DNA of 64,000 nucleotides from Stichopus chloronotus (Eukaryota > Echinodermata > Holothuroidea > Aspidochirotida > Stichopodidae): NCBI GenBank assembly GCA_021234535.1, contig CM037830.1, positions 15,927,116-15,991,115 on the forward strand. The letters are read 5' to 3'. Position 1 is the stretch's first letter. Each line of letters begins with the position of its first letter. The position numbers and the translations under genes were made by a program. A model generated the notes under the pieces. That model ran no database searches and was not told where the DNA came from. It saw nothing but the letters and a program-made list of their open reading frames with translations. Shown in pieces: positions 26,101 through 36,926 of the stretch.

Positions 26101-29100
26101 TTGTAGTGGAAAAATGGCAGAAATTCCCTACTGTTCACTGCAAGTGTGTGTGTGTGTGTGTGTGGTTTTTTTTTATCGGATAATTCCAACAGTTGCTTAA
26201 AAAGAAAAATTCTGTCTTACCCTTGACTGTTTGTCAGATCAGAAAATAAAGTATTGATTAAACATAGACAAAGACTGTGATTTGCATAAGTCGAAAGACC
26301 AGAAAAAGAGTTGCTAAAACTAAACAAAGACTCAGGACAAATAACGGATAATGAACGTTTATTAAATTTTCAATATTCAAATTAAGCAACATTCAGATTA
26401 CTCAATGTGTCATAACATTAAAACTACATGGCCTCTTTATGTTCCACATGCTTAAATAGGCAAAGTTCATTCACAATAATGATGTGATGTTTCTTCGTAG
26501 ACTGTGTTGAAATCTCAGGGGTGGGGGGGGGGGGCTGACGTATCGATTCTATATCATCGTCTTATCCAGTCTCAATGAGTAATTGCCCCGTCCTCTCGAT
26601 CTAGCCCATCAGGCCTCCAACCAGTTCATTAACAGCTAACTTTAGCACTATCCTTACATAATCGTTTCTATTGAAGACTTGTTTCATAATCGTTCATAAT
26701 CTTTCTTTTAAAAACATGAAATACATGAATTACATTTTTTTTTCTCGGAGGGCAAACTCCATGATACAACCCACAACCTCAGCCCTCCGCATCCCCCACG
26801 CACACACACACGCACGCACACACACACACGTACTCACGAGCGTCGTCACTTCGTGGGTGTTGAAATTGTTTTGTAACAGTAAATTTTAGATGCTTTTTGG
26901 AAAAATATACCTCGGAAGTAATAATTTAAATGCAAAGGTGTGTTTCAGATGCGATTAGAAAAATTACTTCAAAGAAAATCATAAATATCAACTGTGGGGT
27001 TGTAATTTATTGCATTTCGTCTTACGTCAGGGATTGCCTATATTCGATAAGCATAATCAAAAACCGTTGAAGGATAACAGTGGAGTACTACCGTCCATAT
27101 TTCTTATACAAAAAGTAAGCATCACTCAGTGATTTTCTGGATGAGGGTTCAAAGGAGGTTAGACGACTGTGAGACAATTTTTTAATTACCTAATTTCTGG
27201 GAACATTTTTGGGCAGAAACTTGCCAAATAACCATAATTTTACATAAGAAACAAGAATCTGTCATTTTTATGACTAGAATGGAACGACAAAGTCACTTCC
27301 CTGAAGTTATAAATTTTGAGGATTGATCACGAAAGACGTTCACAAAACCCATATATAGCGGGATATTTGGCGGGAAATTTTATGTCTCTGTTTCAGGGTA
27401 AATGACTTCTACGTCAAAAGTTTTCCTCATTCTTTAAATCCTTTCTTTTTTTTCTCTTTCAAATCTGAATATTCTATTTCATCAAATTTACAGAAGTTTA
27501 CGGAAACAGCCGTCGGGGAAACTGCTTGTCAATCTCTGCGTTTCTCTGTTTTGTCTGAATCTAATATTTATATTGGACGGTACTGGAGCGCTTACCGGAT
27601 CAGAGGGTACATGTAAACTAGCCGCCATTTTGCTTCACTATTTCGTGCTCACGACTTTCCTCTGGATGGGAGCTGAGGCCGTCAGCATTTATCGATCACT
27701 GGTAGAGGTTTTTCAGGGCAACAGATCCAGCTACTACGTCTGCAAATGTGCGATAGTTGCCTGGGGTATGTACCATGAGTCGCAAAACACCCGACGCGGA
27801 GGGCGGTCTTAGTACGTTAAAGTACATTCAAAGTTGCATTTGAGCAGTATTTTCCCTTTCATTCACTCCAGCCGTTGATGTGTAATGTATCTATGAAATA
27901 TGCAATACATTTGTGTACTTCCATAACATATCAATCGTTCTCTCTTAGCTAAAGTATAGTAACAAATGTTGTACCAAATTTGTACAATCTGAAACTGTTC
28001 TATACTATATACATTAGGACACACATGTTGGTGACCACACCATAATAGAATTTCGTCCAATCGTCATCTTTTGTGTTTAATATTACTCCTTTGCATAATT
28101 TTATTTTATTTTTTTGTAATGTAGGGTCTAACTATTCAACCTGTACTTAGCATGGAATGACCAAGATCACGTGGTCACAGCGACGATGACAAGAGGCCCG
28201 TCGCTGGCAATGAGATCAATTTGTCCAACGTTATGATTGAATTGCTGCTACCGCTGTGACGGCTTCGTTTGTCGTGATGTTGCTTTACATTCAAGAAGAC
28301 TGGATCACATGTTCACTCTTGAAAAATGAGAAAAGGATACATTACATACTCATTATGATATATTACTTCTTCCTTTGCACTTTCACATAAACGTCACCTC
28401 ATCCAGATAGTGATTCGTCTATCGATTTCTGCGCAGTAAAATACGTGACACTTCTACATTTATTTTTGTTGTGAATGTTACCGTTCCTAATTCATTCCTT
28501 TGAATGCAAATAACCCATTTCAGTAATCACTGATTACAAGTTTCAACGTGAATGAGTTCAGTGTAATCTGTAATTCTGCCAAGCTACATCACGTACAAGA
28601 GGCCTAACATTTATACTGTCCCACTGGTTATATATAGCGACATAAAAGTACAAACGAACTATTTTGATCGAACAATTTTCTGTAATGCCTTCAATCCACA
28701 ATTTGTGATTAATTACGAAAACCTTGACATGTAATATTTTATTGTTAATAATTCAATACCGTCAGTAGCAATATGGTTTTCTTATCTAACTAACATCTGA
28801 TAATTTCTGGGAGGTGCGTTTTTATCTTTTACAGGAGGTGGTTTGATACCCGTCGGGATAGTTATGGCGGTTGATCTAGACCTGTATACCACGCACCCTG
28901 CCGCAGATATGTGAGTCTTACTTTGCTTAGTAATATTTGAAGGATCTTGTCGACAAATACTCAAATACCCGTAAACATTTTTTTTTATTTTTTATTTTTC
29001 AATCACTGCTAATCAGTCGACAGACATCCTTTGGCTTGGTAACATTCACGACAATGCTAGTTGCGCGTAATCGATACCAAACTACAACAAACTAGTGCTT

Positions 29101-30281
29101 ACAAATCCAAGCTTGCTGATCCATTGACGCATTTAAATATTATATTGCTGTATTTGTTAGCATATGTCGAAATTCTGGGAATTTCTGATTTACGGGGTCA
29201 ACTCCCCCCCCCCCCCCCACCTGAGACCCGAAACCGTCAATACTGTTTTTTTTTTATTTACGCAAAGATGTGAAATGGTACTACACTGTCATGGAAGGTA
29301 GGGGGGTCAGTATAACAAATCCAGAAGTTATTTCTAAGAGAGGATGGAGGAGGAGGTGAAACCATCGCAACGAGGGTCTCACATCGAGAAACTTAGATTA
29401 TCCGAGAGTGAGGGAATTAACCTTTACATATTCATATTTCACGTGACGTATAAGTCAGCTTGATAGCAGGTTCAGAACTTCATACTAAAAACCACCTCTT
29501 TGTATATCTATATCCATTTATCTAAGACTAACCCAGTTTCTCTTTCATCTGTTTGTCTTCCCATCATCCTCTCTTGAATTGCAGATGCATCCTCTCCCAG
29601 GAGAACACTCTCGTCTATTACTTGCTGTATCTTGCTCCTTGCACACTCGTCCTCGTCGCCAACATGATCGTATTCGTACTGGTTTTGAGGGCGGTGTTCG
29701 CCTGTAACAAACAAGTCCACCACAATTCGGCCAGACTCCGCCGCACTCAGGTCGGTTGTGCGTTATCCATCACTTTCCTACTTGGGCTGACTTGGCTCTT
29801 CGGTCTCTTCGCTATCTCGGAAGCCACCCTGCCCTTTCAATACGTGTTCTGCATCCTAAATTCGATGCAAGGTTTTTTCATCTTCATGTTCCGATGCGCT
29901 CTGTATCCCGAAGCTTTGCGCTCATGGAGGATGTGCGTCAAAATGCGCACGTTGTCGGTCGACCGCCACATCAACAGCTCCAACGCACAGAAGCATAGTT
30001 CCCACAACCACCCGTCCCATTCCTCCTCTTCCTCATCCACCTCCAAGAAATCTAACAAGAGCAAACAGACCACTAAAGTCACGTTCGCTTCATCCGAATC
30101 TAACAAGACGTCGTTTCGATGGCTACGTCGCAGCGACGCTAAAGATTTGGCGTGCATAAATAACGAACCTTGTGAAGAAAAATACATACCGACAGAGTCG
30201 TTCGACGAAGGCAGAAACAACAACGCTTTGTCTATTGAATATCCATTTAGGTCCGGTTACAACGAAGAAAATAGCGTCTAA
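9836..30281 (+). CDS. Adhesion G-protein-coupled receptor, eight 3' coding exons (partial at 5' end)
   Basis: This entry covers the whole gene; its exons are listed separately. Joining 9836-9995, 15605-15862, 20290-20329, 20601-20704, 24530-24654, 27494-27765, 28835-28910 and 29585-30281 gives one open frame of 576 residues ending in TAA. Order: part of a GAIN domain (residues 1-150), GPS (about 145-187) with cleavage between L180 and T181, TM1 (about 201-226), TM2-TM3, TM4, TM5 (355-379), TM6 (402-421, LLGLTWLFG), TM7 (429-450, NSMQGFFIFMF), then a cytoplasmic tail. In this family the receptor self-cleaves at the GPS and the new N terminus (TYFAVLL here) acts as a tethered agonist. The ligand-binding N-terminal exons and the start codon are not in view, so the subfamily cannot be fixed. 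It is a plasma-membrane receptor; G-protein choice is unknown. Confidence 0.95.
9996..15604 (+). other. Receptor intron, 5.6 kb
   Basis: It holds poly-C runs (11641-11655 and about 11838-11848), a SINE candidate at 13861-13990 and several A/T runs. The open frames at 12199-12492 and 14969-15397 are AT-rich and show no recognisable domain, so I treat them as chance. Confidence 0.7.
13861..13990 (+). mobile_element. tRNA-derived SINE head candidate
   Basis: TGGCCGAGTGAA at 13873-13884 matches the Pol III A box of Leu/Ser-type tRNAs, and GATTCGATCTC at 13937-13947 matches the B box with two differences. Spacing is tRNA-like, but no full cloverleaf forms. It could be a SINE or a tRNA pseudogene. 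Confidence 0.45.
15605..15862 (+). CDS. Receptor exon 2: GAIN domain core
   Basis: This exon has 86 full codons, phase 0 on both sides, acceptor TCAG and donor GTAACT. It starts KMFISLPAELF, contains RIRFTSLQNGKLFLSES, and ends with VISAELTGRKISGLSQTVNY then SIEIPQ. The final stretch matches the adhesion-GPCR pattern of a strand followed by L..PV.Y.. just before the GPS. An acidic insert (DQDGDETDDD) sits in a loop position. GC content is clearly higher than in the flanking introns. Confidence 0.93.
15863..20289 (+). other. Receptor intron, 4.4 kb
   Basis: It contains G runs at 17719-17730 and 18135-18146 and an (AT)32 tract near its 3' end. No exon was recognised. Confidence 0.7.
20119..20182. 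repeat. (AT)32 microsatellite
   Basis: A perfect AT run about 110 bases before the 40-bp GPS exon. Confidence 0.97.
20290..20329 (+). CDS. Receptor exon 3: first half of the GPS motif (40-bp exon)
   Basis: This exon runs from CACAG to GTAAAG and encodes AGGNYNCVYWDES plus the first base of a Gly codon. C-x-Y-W is the first conserved Cys/Trp of the GPS. Frame and motif continue directly into 20601, which makes this very short exon secure. Confidence 0.92.
20601..20704 (+). CDS. Receptor exon 4: GPS cleavage site and tethered agonist
   Basis: The acceptor is ATTAG and the donor GTACGT. It encodes GFWSYEGLQRIRYTDGNSS then IECTSTHLTYFAVLL. HLT is the autoproteolysis triad, with the cut before Thr, and TYFAVLL is the tethered-agonist segment. 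The usual second and fourth GPS cysteines are Leu (EGL) and Ser (CTS) here. The exon ends exactly after the agonist peptide, and a 3.8-kb intron follows. Confidence 0.95.
21001..21615. repeat. Four-unit tandem repeat (~145 bp) with TGACCTTTGACCT core
   Basis: Core copies lie at 21045-21057, 21190-21202, 21334-21346 and 21490-21502 (spacings 145, 144 and 156). Shared parts include TTTGACCTCTG, AAATGACCTTTGAC, a GACATCAGT-type stretch and GAGATAT.GTGTTTACAAGG. Units differ by many substitutions, so the array is old. The core read in reverse is AGGTCAAAGGTCA, a DR1 half-site pair. A (CA)n tract follows at about 21616-21643. Confidence 0.92.
21886..22011. repeat. Fold-back element with 25-bp inverted arms
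   Basis: The left arm 21886-21910 (CCTCGTAACAAGCTGTTGGG then TAAAA) pairs with 21987-22011 with about three mismatches, leaving a 76-base loop. It may be a small MITE or a structured repeat. Confidence 0.75.
24530..24654 (+). CDS. Receptor exon 5: TM1
   Basis: The acceptor is TGCAG and the donor GTAAGA. It encodes DTGLSDVVPEQHTIPLTIIS followed by YVGSVISMLGLIATFLTYTLF and two bases of an Arg codon. A short ectodomain linker runs into one hydrophobic segment, the first membrane helix of the class B2/adhesion fold (S-x-x-G/S-x-x-x-S-x-x-x-L). Confidence 0.93.
24655..27493 (+). other. Receptor intron, 2.8 kb
   Basis: It holds (GT)n at about 26144-26164, a run of 12 G at 26523-26534 and (CA)n at 26800-26829. 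No exon was recognised. Confidence 0.7.
27494..27765 (+). CDS. Receptor exon 6: ICL1, TM2, ECL1, TM3
   Basis: The acceptor is TACAG and the donor GTATGT. It begins SLRKQPSGKLLVNLCVSLFC, the conserved ICL1-TM2 block, then shows a Gly/Ser-rich loop and TCKLAAILLHYFVL, carrying the conserved TM3 cysteine. FLWMGAEAVSIYRSLVEVF is the typical lower TM3. An N-glycosylation-type triplet NRSS follows but lies on the cytoplasmic side, so it is unlikely to be used. Confidence 0.95.
27766..28834 (+). other. Receptor intron, 1.1 kb
   Basis: Unremarkable AT-rich sequence; I see no gene or clear repeat. Confidence 0.7.
28835..28910 (+). CDS. Receptor exon 7: TM4 and ECL2 start
   Basis: The acceptor is TACAG and the donor GTGAGT. 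It encodes GGGLIPVGIVMAVDLDLYTT then HPAAD. Together with CKCAIVAWG from the previous exon it completes TM4, with the W-G-x-P signature of the family. It leaves two bases of the Ile codon completed in the last exon. Confidence 0.9.
28911..29584 (+). other. Receptor intron, 0.7 kb
   Basis: It contains a run of 15 C at 29204-29218; nothing else was recognised. Confidence 0.7.
29585..30281 (+). CDS. Receptor exon 8: ECL2 cysteine, TM5-TM7, cytoplasmic tail, stop
   Basis: The acceptor is TTGCAG. It encodes the ECL2 Cys (CILSQEN), TM5, ICL3 (HHNSARLRRTQV), TM6 with FLLGLTWLFGLF, and TM7 with FCILNSMQGFFIFMFRCAL. The tail is about 125 residues: first basic, then a His/Ser stretch (HSSHNHPSHSSSSSS), then Lys/Ser-rich, then acidic. 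It ends YNEENSV. The last residues do not fit a class I PDZ ligand. Long antisense open frames over this exon (for example 29837-30223 minus) are shadows of the coding strand. Confidence 0.97.
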
Positions 30282-30506
30282 ATGATTTAACCATTTATAT
30301 ATACGTTTGCACACGGTACTCCGAAACAATATATATATATGTAAGGTAATAGAAAAATATTTTCGGAGAGTTGAAGCAATTTTAAACACACTGTGACATT
30401 CAATTTTTGAGAAAAATATGTCAATTATTGTGAAAAAGATATAATATCACGAGAAGAGGAAGTCGTTTTTCTTAAACCAAACGTAAGGAAAGTTTTTAAT
30501 GTGGCT

Positions 30507-31381
30507 AATAAATGGACTTTCGAGGTAAACTTAGCAACTACCATAACTGAAAATCTTTATCACGAGTCGTTATCACCAATGGATTGATTTGTAGAGTTAC
30601 TAAATATACTGATCAACTGCGTATTGCACAAAATCTTTCAGGAACGGAAGATAGTAGTGCTATCGAAGGTAATAGTAGTATACGGTGGCTTATAGGGATA
30701 AGTTTATTTAACGTAAGATCCCACAAGTAGGCCTAATTGTTTTACAGATACAGTGGGATCTGTTTATTACATACCGCAGTCTCTAATGAAAAAAGAATTG
30801 TTGAATGCCCACTGTGCCATCTTCATTTTCCTTGTTCTCTTCCATCCAATCTCAAAATCTAGCCTAATGTGTGACCTCCCATTCCACCCCTCGACTAACA
30901 AACAAAAAGGAATGAACGGAAGCATGTGAAGTTAATCAACAGGACAAAATAACGTTCAGTCACCACTTATCTTTATCCGTAGATAAGCATCTTCTCAACA
31001 TCTCAACAAATAAGTACTTAACTAAAGATTGATGATTTTTTTTTAGTTAATATTAAGAGAAAATTTTGTATAACGCGAAATAGTGAAAATTGTGTAATTA
31101 CATGACGCTAAGAGATCATTGTAGAGCCCGGGCCATATTCTAGAGTTACATACGTATTTAATTCTGATTTATCATCCTTAGACTGTTGTTTGTCGACAAA
31201 AAGCCCTGCAGGTGTAGAGGAAGATACCGATTCTTCCATGGAATTTGTTTTGTCAACTATTGTTGAATGTTTTCACTTTCTAACTACTAAGAGACAATTG
31301 ATTCGCACTAAGAAGACGTTAACTGAATGTATAAATAAAAATCTTCTGTGAAGTTCAACTCAAAGCCTTATACTCAATAAA
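30507..31381 (+). terminator. Candidate polyadenylation signals of the receptor gene
   Basis: AATAAA occurs at 30507-30512, 31334-31339 and 31376-31381 downstream of the receptor stop. The first would give a 3' UTR of about 250 bases, the others about 1.1 kb. The sequence alone does not show which is used. Confidence 0.35.
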
Positions 31382-34242
31382 GTAGTAATACTTCATTACT
31401 ACTTCACCCCCCCCCCCCCCGCGTCTCTCTCATTGTATTTTTTTTTTTTGCAACCCTCTACACATGTAAATCTTACATCTTCAAGTAACGACTGTCTCAG
31501 CTAGTAATTTTAAAGATATATTCCTACTTACGGGGTGAGGTGCCACTTCCCTTTATTATCTTAAACACATGGGGAATATAGGTGGATATGCAGAGAAAGG
31601 GAGAGACAGACCACGAAGTTTGGAGACAAAACACACAATTGCATCTTTTATTGTTTTTGTAATTGAGGTTGTTTGATCACGCATTATCGCCAAAGAAAAA
31701 TGTGATAAATCTAGTAATCATAATGCTAAAATCTGCAGATATGACGAGGATATAGAGATTGGATAGCTTAACCGTAGGCTAACTGTACTGATGCAAAGCC
31801 TACACTGCTGTGGTTGCGCCCCGTTCTGTAGCCAACTTTCCATACTAAGGGGGGGGGGGGGGGGCGCTGCAGTTTGTAGATTTACCGTTACCAAGGAAAC
31901 GAAGAGATATTACCTTTGGGTAGTATTCCAAGAAATTCAAAGAAGGTCGAGAAGAACCCTGTTTAAAATTACGTTTGTTCTTTTCAAGGGTGCTTCAGGG
32001 TGGTATACGTCACTCCGGTATCACAAAATAATCAAATCCACAGTTTGAATTTTATTTTTTGTTCTTATTTTTCTTTTGCAATAATCTTTGTCTTCTATCA
32101 AAAACTTCTTTAACGATGCTATATATGCCAGACAACCCTGCTTTGGACAACTCTCTACCACAACCTCGATTTCTTGTAAATTTTCTCTGAAAGAGTTGCT
32201 CTTCATAATTCGTTTTATTATTCTTGATATTTCCATGTCATCGTGCAACCAAAACCAGGGTAAAGAGCTCACTTAAGGAGAAACCTCTTTGAGTGTTTAT
32301 TGTTTTAGATGTTCTATGTTCAATATCACAGAACTGTGCAAACTGGGTTAGAACGGTGTAGTCCTCCTGTCACCGAATAATGTAACATAGGACTAGTCCT
32401 ATACTTGACTTTCATATCATCAAAGTATAGGAGAAACCTTTTGGACAAAGATGAGGTGGGGAGGGGAGTGGGTTCTTTACTATTGAAACGATTTAAGAGA
32501 CGATAGGTAGGTGTGACGTATAGTTTATTTGTGCACGTTCTTCCTCCAAACCGGATATAATCATAAACAGATTTATGATGAAGGAACCACCAATTGAACT
32601 TTGATTAAGTCCTTTAATTTAACTCCTACCGGTGGCGTTAGTATCGCTTTAACTTTAGAAGTTATTCACGGTTACCGTCATGTTGTTGGATGTCCTTCAT
32701 TACCTGGACTGAAACAGTAAGTATATGATTGAAGTATGTAGACTACCATAACACGAGTATATCTTGAATAGCTCGGACTTACTTCAAATTTAATTTTGTT
32801 GTAAACGATGACCTATGTGCCATCAAATCTATTGTGTTTACAGTACGTCACTCTGATGTCACTAGACAAAAGGACAATACTTTTCATTGTTATTCCTTAC
32901 ATTATATTAGGCCTATCTTCTTTTTATGGCATTTGAAGACGATGAAGAAAGCAGTACGTGTACAATGTGATATAGGCTTACGTTTCATTTTATCGTTCAA
33001 GTAAAAGCATCCTGTAGATAATACATGAATGTTTGAAAATACATAAAAAAGTTTAAAAAAAAATGAAATCTGAGTTAAATTGTCTTTATTATTCTGTGGA
33101 GGTCTCGTAAATATCAACAAACATGTAGCACGATTAAAAGAGAGACGGCATACATGTAGCACTAGGGAGAGGTGGGAACTAAAAGAAGACATGTAATGGA
33201 GCTAAAACCATTGAGATCTAATGAAACCTCATCTCTGCAGAGTCTGCTCCTAGATTACTTGGTTACCACACTTGTTTCCTTCCAGTTTAACTTTAAGTGC
33301 ATACCGAGAGACAAGAGGGCCAGCGCTTTGCGTCGTGGTTCTTTGAAAAACTTTTGCAAGAAATTGAAGGACTTGTCCGACAATTTTTACAAACCTCCTA
33401 TAAGATAATTTCAGAAGACAACCATTAAAATTGATGGAAATGGGAGAGATGTAAGTCAAATTTGAAAAAAAATTCAAAAGTGTTTGTGCAGAACAATCCG
33501 CTCCTGTCCCCCTCCTCTCCGTGATATATCATCAACATCAACATATTAAGGGCGTTTATCCAGTAGCTTTCTCCTAAGTCATTTTATTTTGTATATCTGT
33601 TTTATTATAGTACCTCACTTTTATCAACGACACTCACCATCTCATTGCAATCATTAGTAAATGCTACGATAATGTCAAATGTATCGTGTCTAGTCAGTAA
33701 AGTCCTGATTGTACAGGGCAAAGAATGAAGGCCAAACTGAGGACAATGAATTTTGTTACAAAAACAGGGTCTTAAAATACCTCGAATCTGGAATATTTCC
33801 AACAAAATCTTCATGAGATCACATGTAGTTTCATGTTTTCTTCGCACACGAGCGTATGGAACATCGCGCGTTGTCTAAATGAAGTACTAATGTACGTCAA
33901 TCAAACATGAGGAGACATATGAACATTAAAATTCAAATTTATAAATGAAGGCAAGACCCCATGAGAATAATCCTACGCCGTCCTTCCATTACCCAGGAGT
34001 GCAATAATTGCCAAAATTTATGGATGACATACTTAATCTGGACGCAAACGACCTGCTAGTTCAGACAGTCGGAAATTATTGGTACCAAGTAAAGAACATT
34101 CCAGCATAATTTGATCTAATGCAGTGCGACAAAAGATGATTGATTTGCCTTACTAAATTTACTTGACTGAGGAAGCAAGGTGATTTATGAACAAATGAAT
34201 CCATCCATCCAAAACTATGATGAACTATGATGATCAAATTCC

Positions 34243-34244
<2 letters not shown>

Positions 34245-34312
<68 letters not shown>
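34245..34312. repeat. (AT)34 microsatellite
   Basis: An uninterrupted AT run in the intergenic gap. Confidence 0.97.
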
Positions 34313-34316
<4 letters not shown>

Positions 34317-35124
34317 TCCTATTTCCTTGTAGGAAAATTCCTAAAATATATATGAGTGATTTTCTTTCGAAGTAGATCGTACCCACTATATGAACGACAC
34401 TATCAGTCCATGTGGTGTTTCTTGGGATAACAAACTCTGAAAGTGACTTTTTATCTCCACCATCTTCAGATGCCTTAAATTCGCACTTTTGCTTTACCCA
34501 AGAACCCCCACCCCCCGTACATAAACTCTAGTACCCTACAGTTTGAATCGATCGATGCTGTAGGCACGTTTAGATGGCGAATTACTCCCTCTCCCTCTTG
34601 GACGTTTAGGAGACGGTTTACTTGCTCCCTTTTCAATCGCGACCTATGTAGGTGTAAATTTTCAAATCAATTCATCAGACGCTAGTAGCTTTCATGATCA
34701 AATCTTGCAAGTCTTACCCCTGTCCACGAATTTTGATTTTTTTTTTTGGCCGTAGCAATGGAAAATTATTTCATGAATAGTTTCCTATTTTGAGATTAAA
34801 GCGATTATTAAATTTCATGTAATTAGCACTTGAAGCGAAATGTATCAATAAAACAAAAGCCTTGGGGATATAAGTCACCAAGGCACCTGTTTTTATTGAG
34901 ACCGAATTCATCAACCTTTACAAAGTAACTCTTGTTTCGAGTGCAACCTAGCTTCCAGTTTAAAACTAGTTTGCAATGAATATTCAAAAGGTTCCGATTT
35001 CAAAACACTTTTCTCAATTGTAGCTATAGGTTCAGCCTGTTAGGGGCATGGGAAACAGCTGCCAACAATAGGTTACTGATTCCTCGTTTCATGGTAAACT
35101 GTAAAATAAAGACAGCAAGATCTA

Positions 35125-35319
35125 ATGGATTGCCAGACTCAATGGAAGCTGATGAACAATAGCAACAAACAGAGTAGCAGTGAACTCTCCCGGCCAATCA
35201 GTGAATCCAGCACTGTAGTAAATAGGCCTACACCATTCCTCTCGCATCGTCGTTCAAAAATTTCCATTAATAACGGTTATCGTTGTAAAGGAGTACAACA
35301 ACCGCGTTTGGAGTTAATG
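35125..35319 (+). CDS. Orphan exon candidate, unrecognised
   Basis: ATG followed by 65 codons to a strong donor GTACGT: MDCQTQWKLMNNSNKQSSSE, then LSRPISESSTVVNRPTPFLS and more. The mixed composition looks protein-like. Against it, the frame contains the octamer TAGGCCTA, which recurs in non-coding DNA here, and no partner exon was found. Confidence 0.2.
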
Positions 35320-36827
35320 GTACGTCCCCACCAAAAAAAAAAAATAAACGTTTCTGGGCGTTTAAGTTCATCCAGTAAATCTAGGTTTATGGGAAGAATA
35401 TTTCAATTAATAGTCTTCACAAATTTAAATGTAAAACGTAAAACTGAGGTACGGAAGTTACAATAATCATGGTCATTATGGTCTAGTATATGTCCAATCA
35501 TGTCTTTTGTTGTTTGAAAACTAATTGAAATTAAGAATGTGCCAATCAAATTTTTTTTTTTTCAGGCTTTCAAGGTACAGTTTTCAAGTGACGTTTAAAA
35601 CACGTTGAGTTAGTTGAGTCTGTCCCTCACGGTCGTAAAACTAATCAATACTTCAAATATTGACAAAAGTGGGTTAACTTTGACAGTACTTTTTAAGACA
35701 TATATAGGGACGACAGGGTATATTTGTGAGTACTGTGCGGTAATTGGAGAGCTGTAAGAATTATTAAAATAACCACCAAAAAATATTGAACAAAAACTAT
35801 TTTTATGGTCTAAATATTTGAGGATATACTGATTCCTCAAACTTAAAAGGTTTTGCACTTAACTATGAAACGGTGATTATCGAGAAATTAAGGATCTGTT
35901 TGATATTTCCCTTGTGGGGCCACACTGGATCACTAAAATATAACGAAATTCGACGTACGAAGACACTTATATCAACGTTGGTATCTTATAAAACAACCAT
36001 CACAACTCGTTGGGTGTATTTTATGTGGTCATATCCACAGAGCCATATATATGGACTTATATATCTCTCGTTTCATGAGATTGTACCATCGTCGGTCAAG
36101 ATTTGTTACTTTCCATCATCTCTGACAAACTCTGACCATCACCAAAGCTTGTGGGTAACGATCATCTAAAAAGAAGAGAAATCTCTTCTGCCTCCACTGT
36201 TCCGAGTTTGCAAATTTAATGTTTTAAATTCCTTTTGACTGTGAAAGAAATTTACCCTATTTGTAATCTATTTCAAGCATAGAAGCTTAGCTTATCCTGT
36301 AGCAGATTGTGATTACAGCCTTGTGGTCACATGTGTGGAGGTCTTACAACAGTATGTACACCGTTCACGTTGCTTGAGATTGTAATTTTGCAGGGTCCGA
36401 TGTACGAATTTCAGTACGAACGATGAAGCATATAGTTCTAACATGGAGTAACTTTTTCCAGCACCTACAAGCACCCTCAGTGCATTACAAATCTTTGAAA
36501 GTGGAGAATACTGCACGTTCTTCCGCAATAAAACCTCCCATTTTTTTTTTTTAATTACCTCCCTCAGTTTTTACCTTACTGCACTTTTTGTTGGTTATTT
36601 TCCGTCAAATGTCTTGGCATATTTTCTGTGCAGATGTTACATACTTAATGAAAAATATTACTCCTTGAAGTAGGCCTAATCGAATAAACAGCCGGTAACA
36701 TGAAATCGGCAGCTTCTGGTCAATTAAAAAAAACGTCCGTTGTTCTAGTTGCTGATAAGAATTTTAAAGACTTTTCACAAGCATTTTCGTCTATAAGCAT
36801 GCATAAGTATAAAAGGCAGTTCCTTAC

Positions 36828-36926
36828 TTTCCTTTGCAAAATAAAAGTAGGGTTGTAAGTTGAGGTGCTCTGTTGCAAAATTTCTTCATCTGGACTGTAT
36901 TTCCGCGGTGCTGCGTCAGGGAACAT
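36828..36926 (-). CDS. Orphan first-exon candidate, unrecognised
   Basis: ATG with A at -3, then 33 codons (MFPDAAPRKYSPDEEILQQS then TSTYNPTFILQRK) to a donor GTAAGG in phase 0. I found no partner exon downstream on the minus strand; the open frame at 36313-36528 is a possible but weak one. Confidence 0.2.

Noticed and set aside
29837..30223. 128-codon minus-strand frame
   Set aside because: Shadow of the receptor's last exon; no splice or domain support.
33172..33477. Overlapping plus and minus open frames of 75-78 codons
   Set aside because: No recognisable domain in either, and no flanking exon structure.
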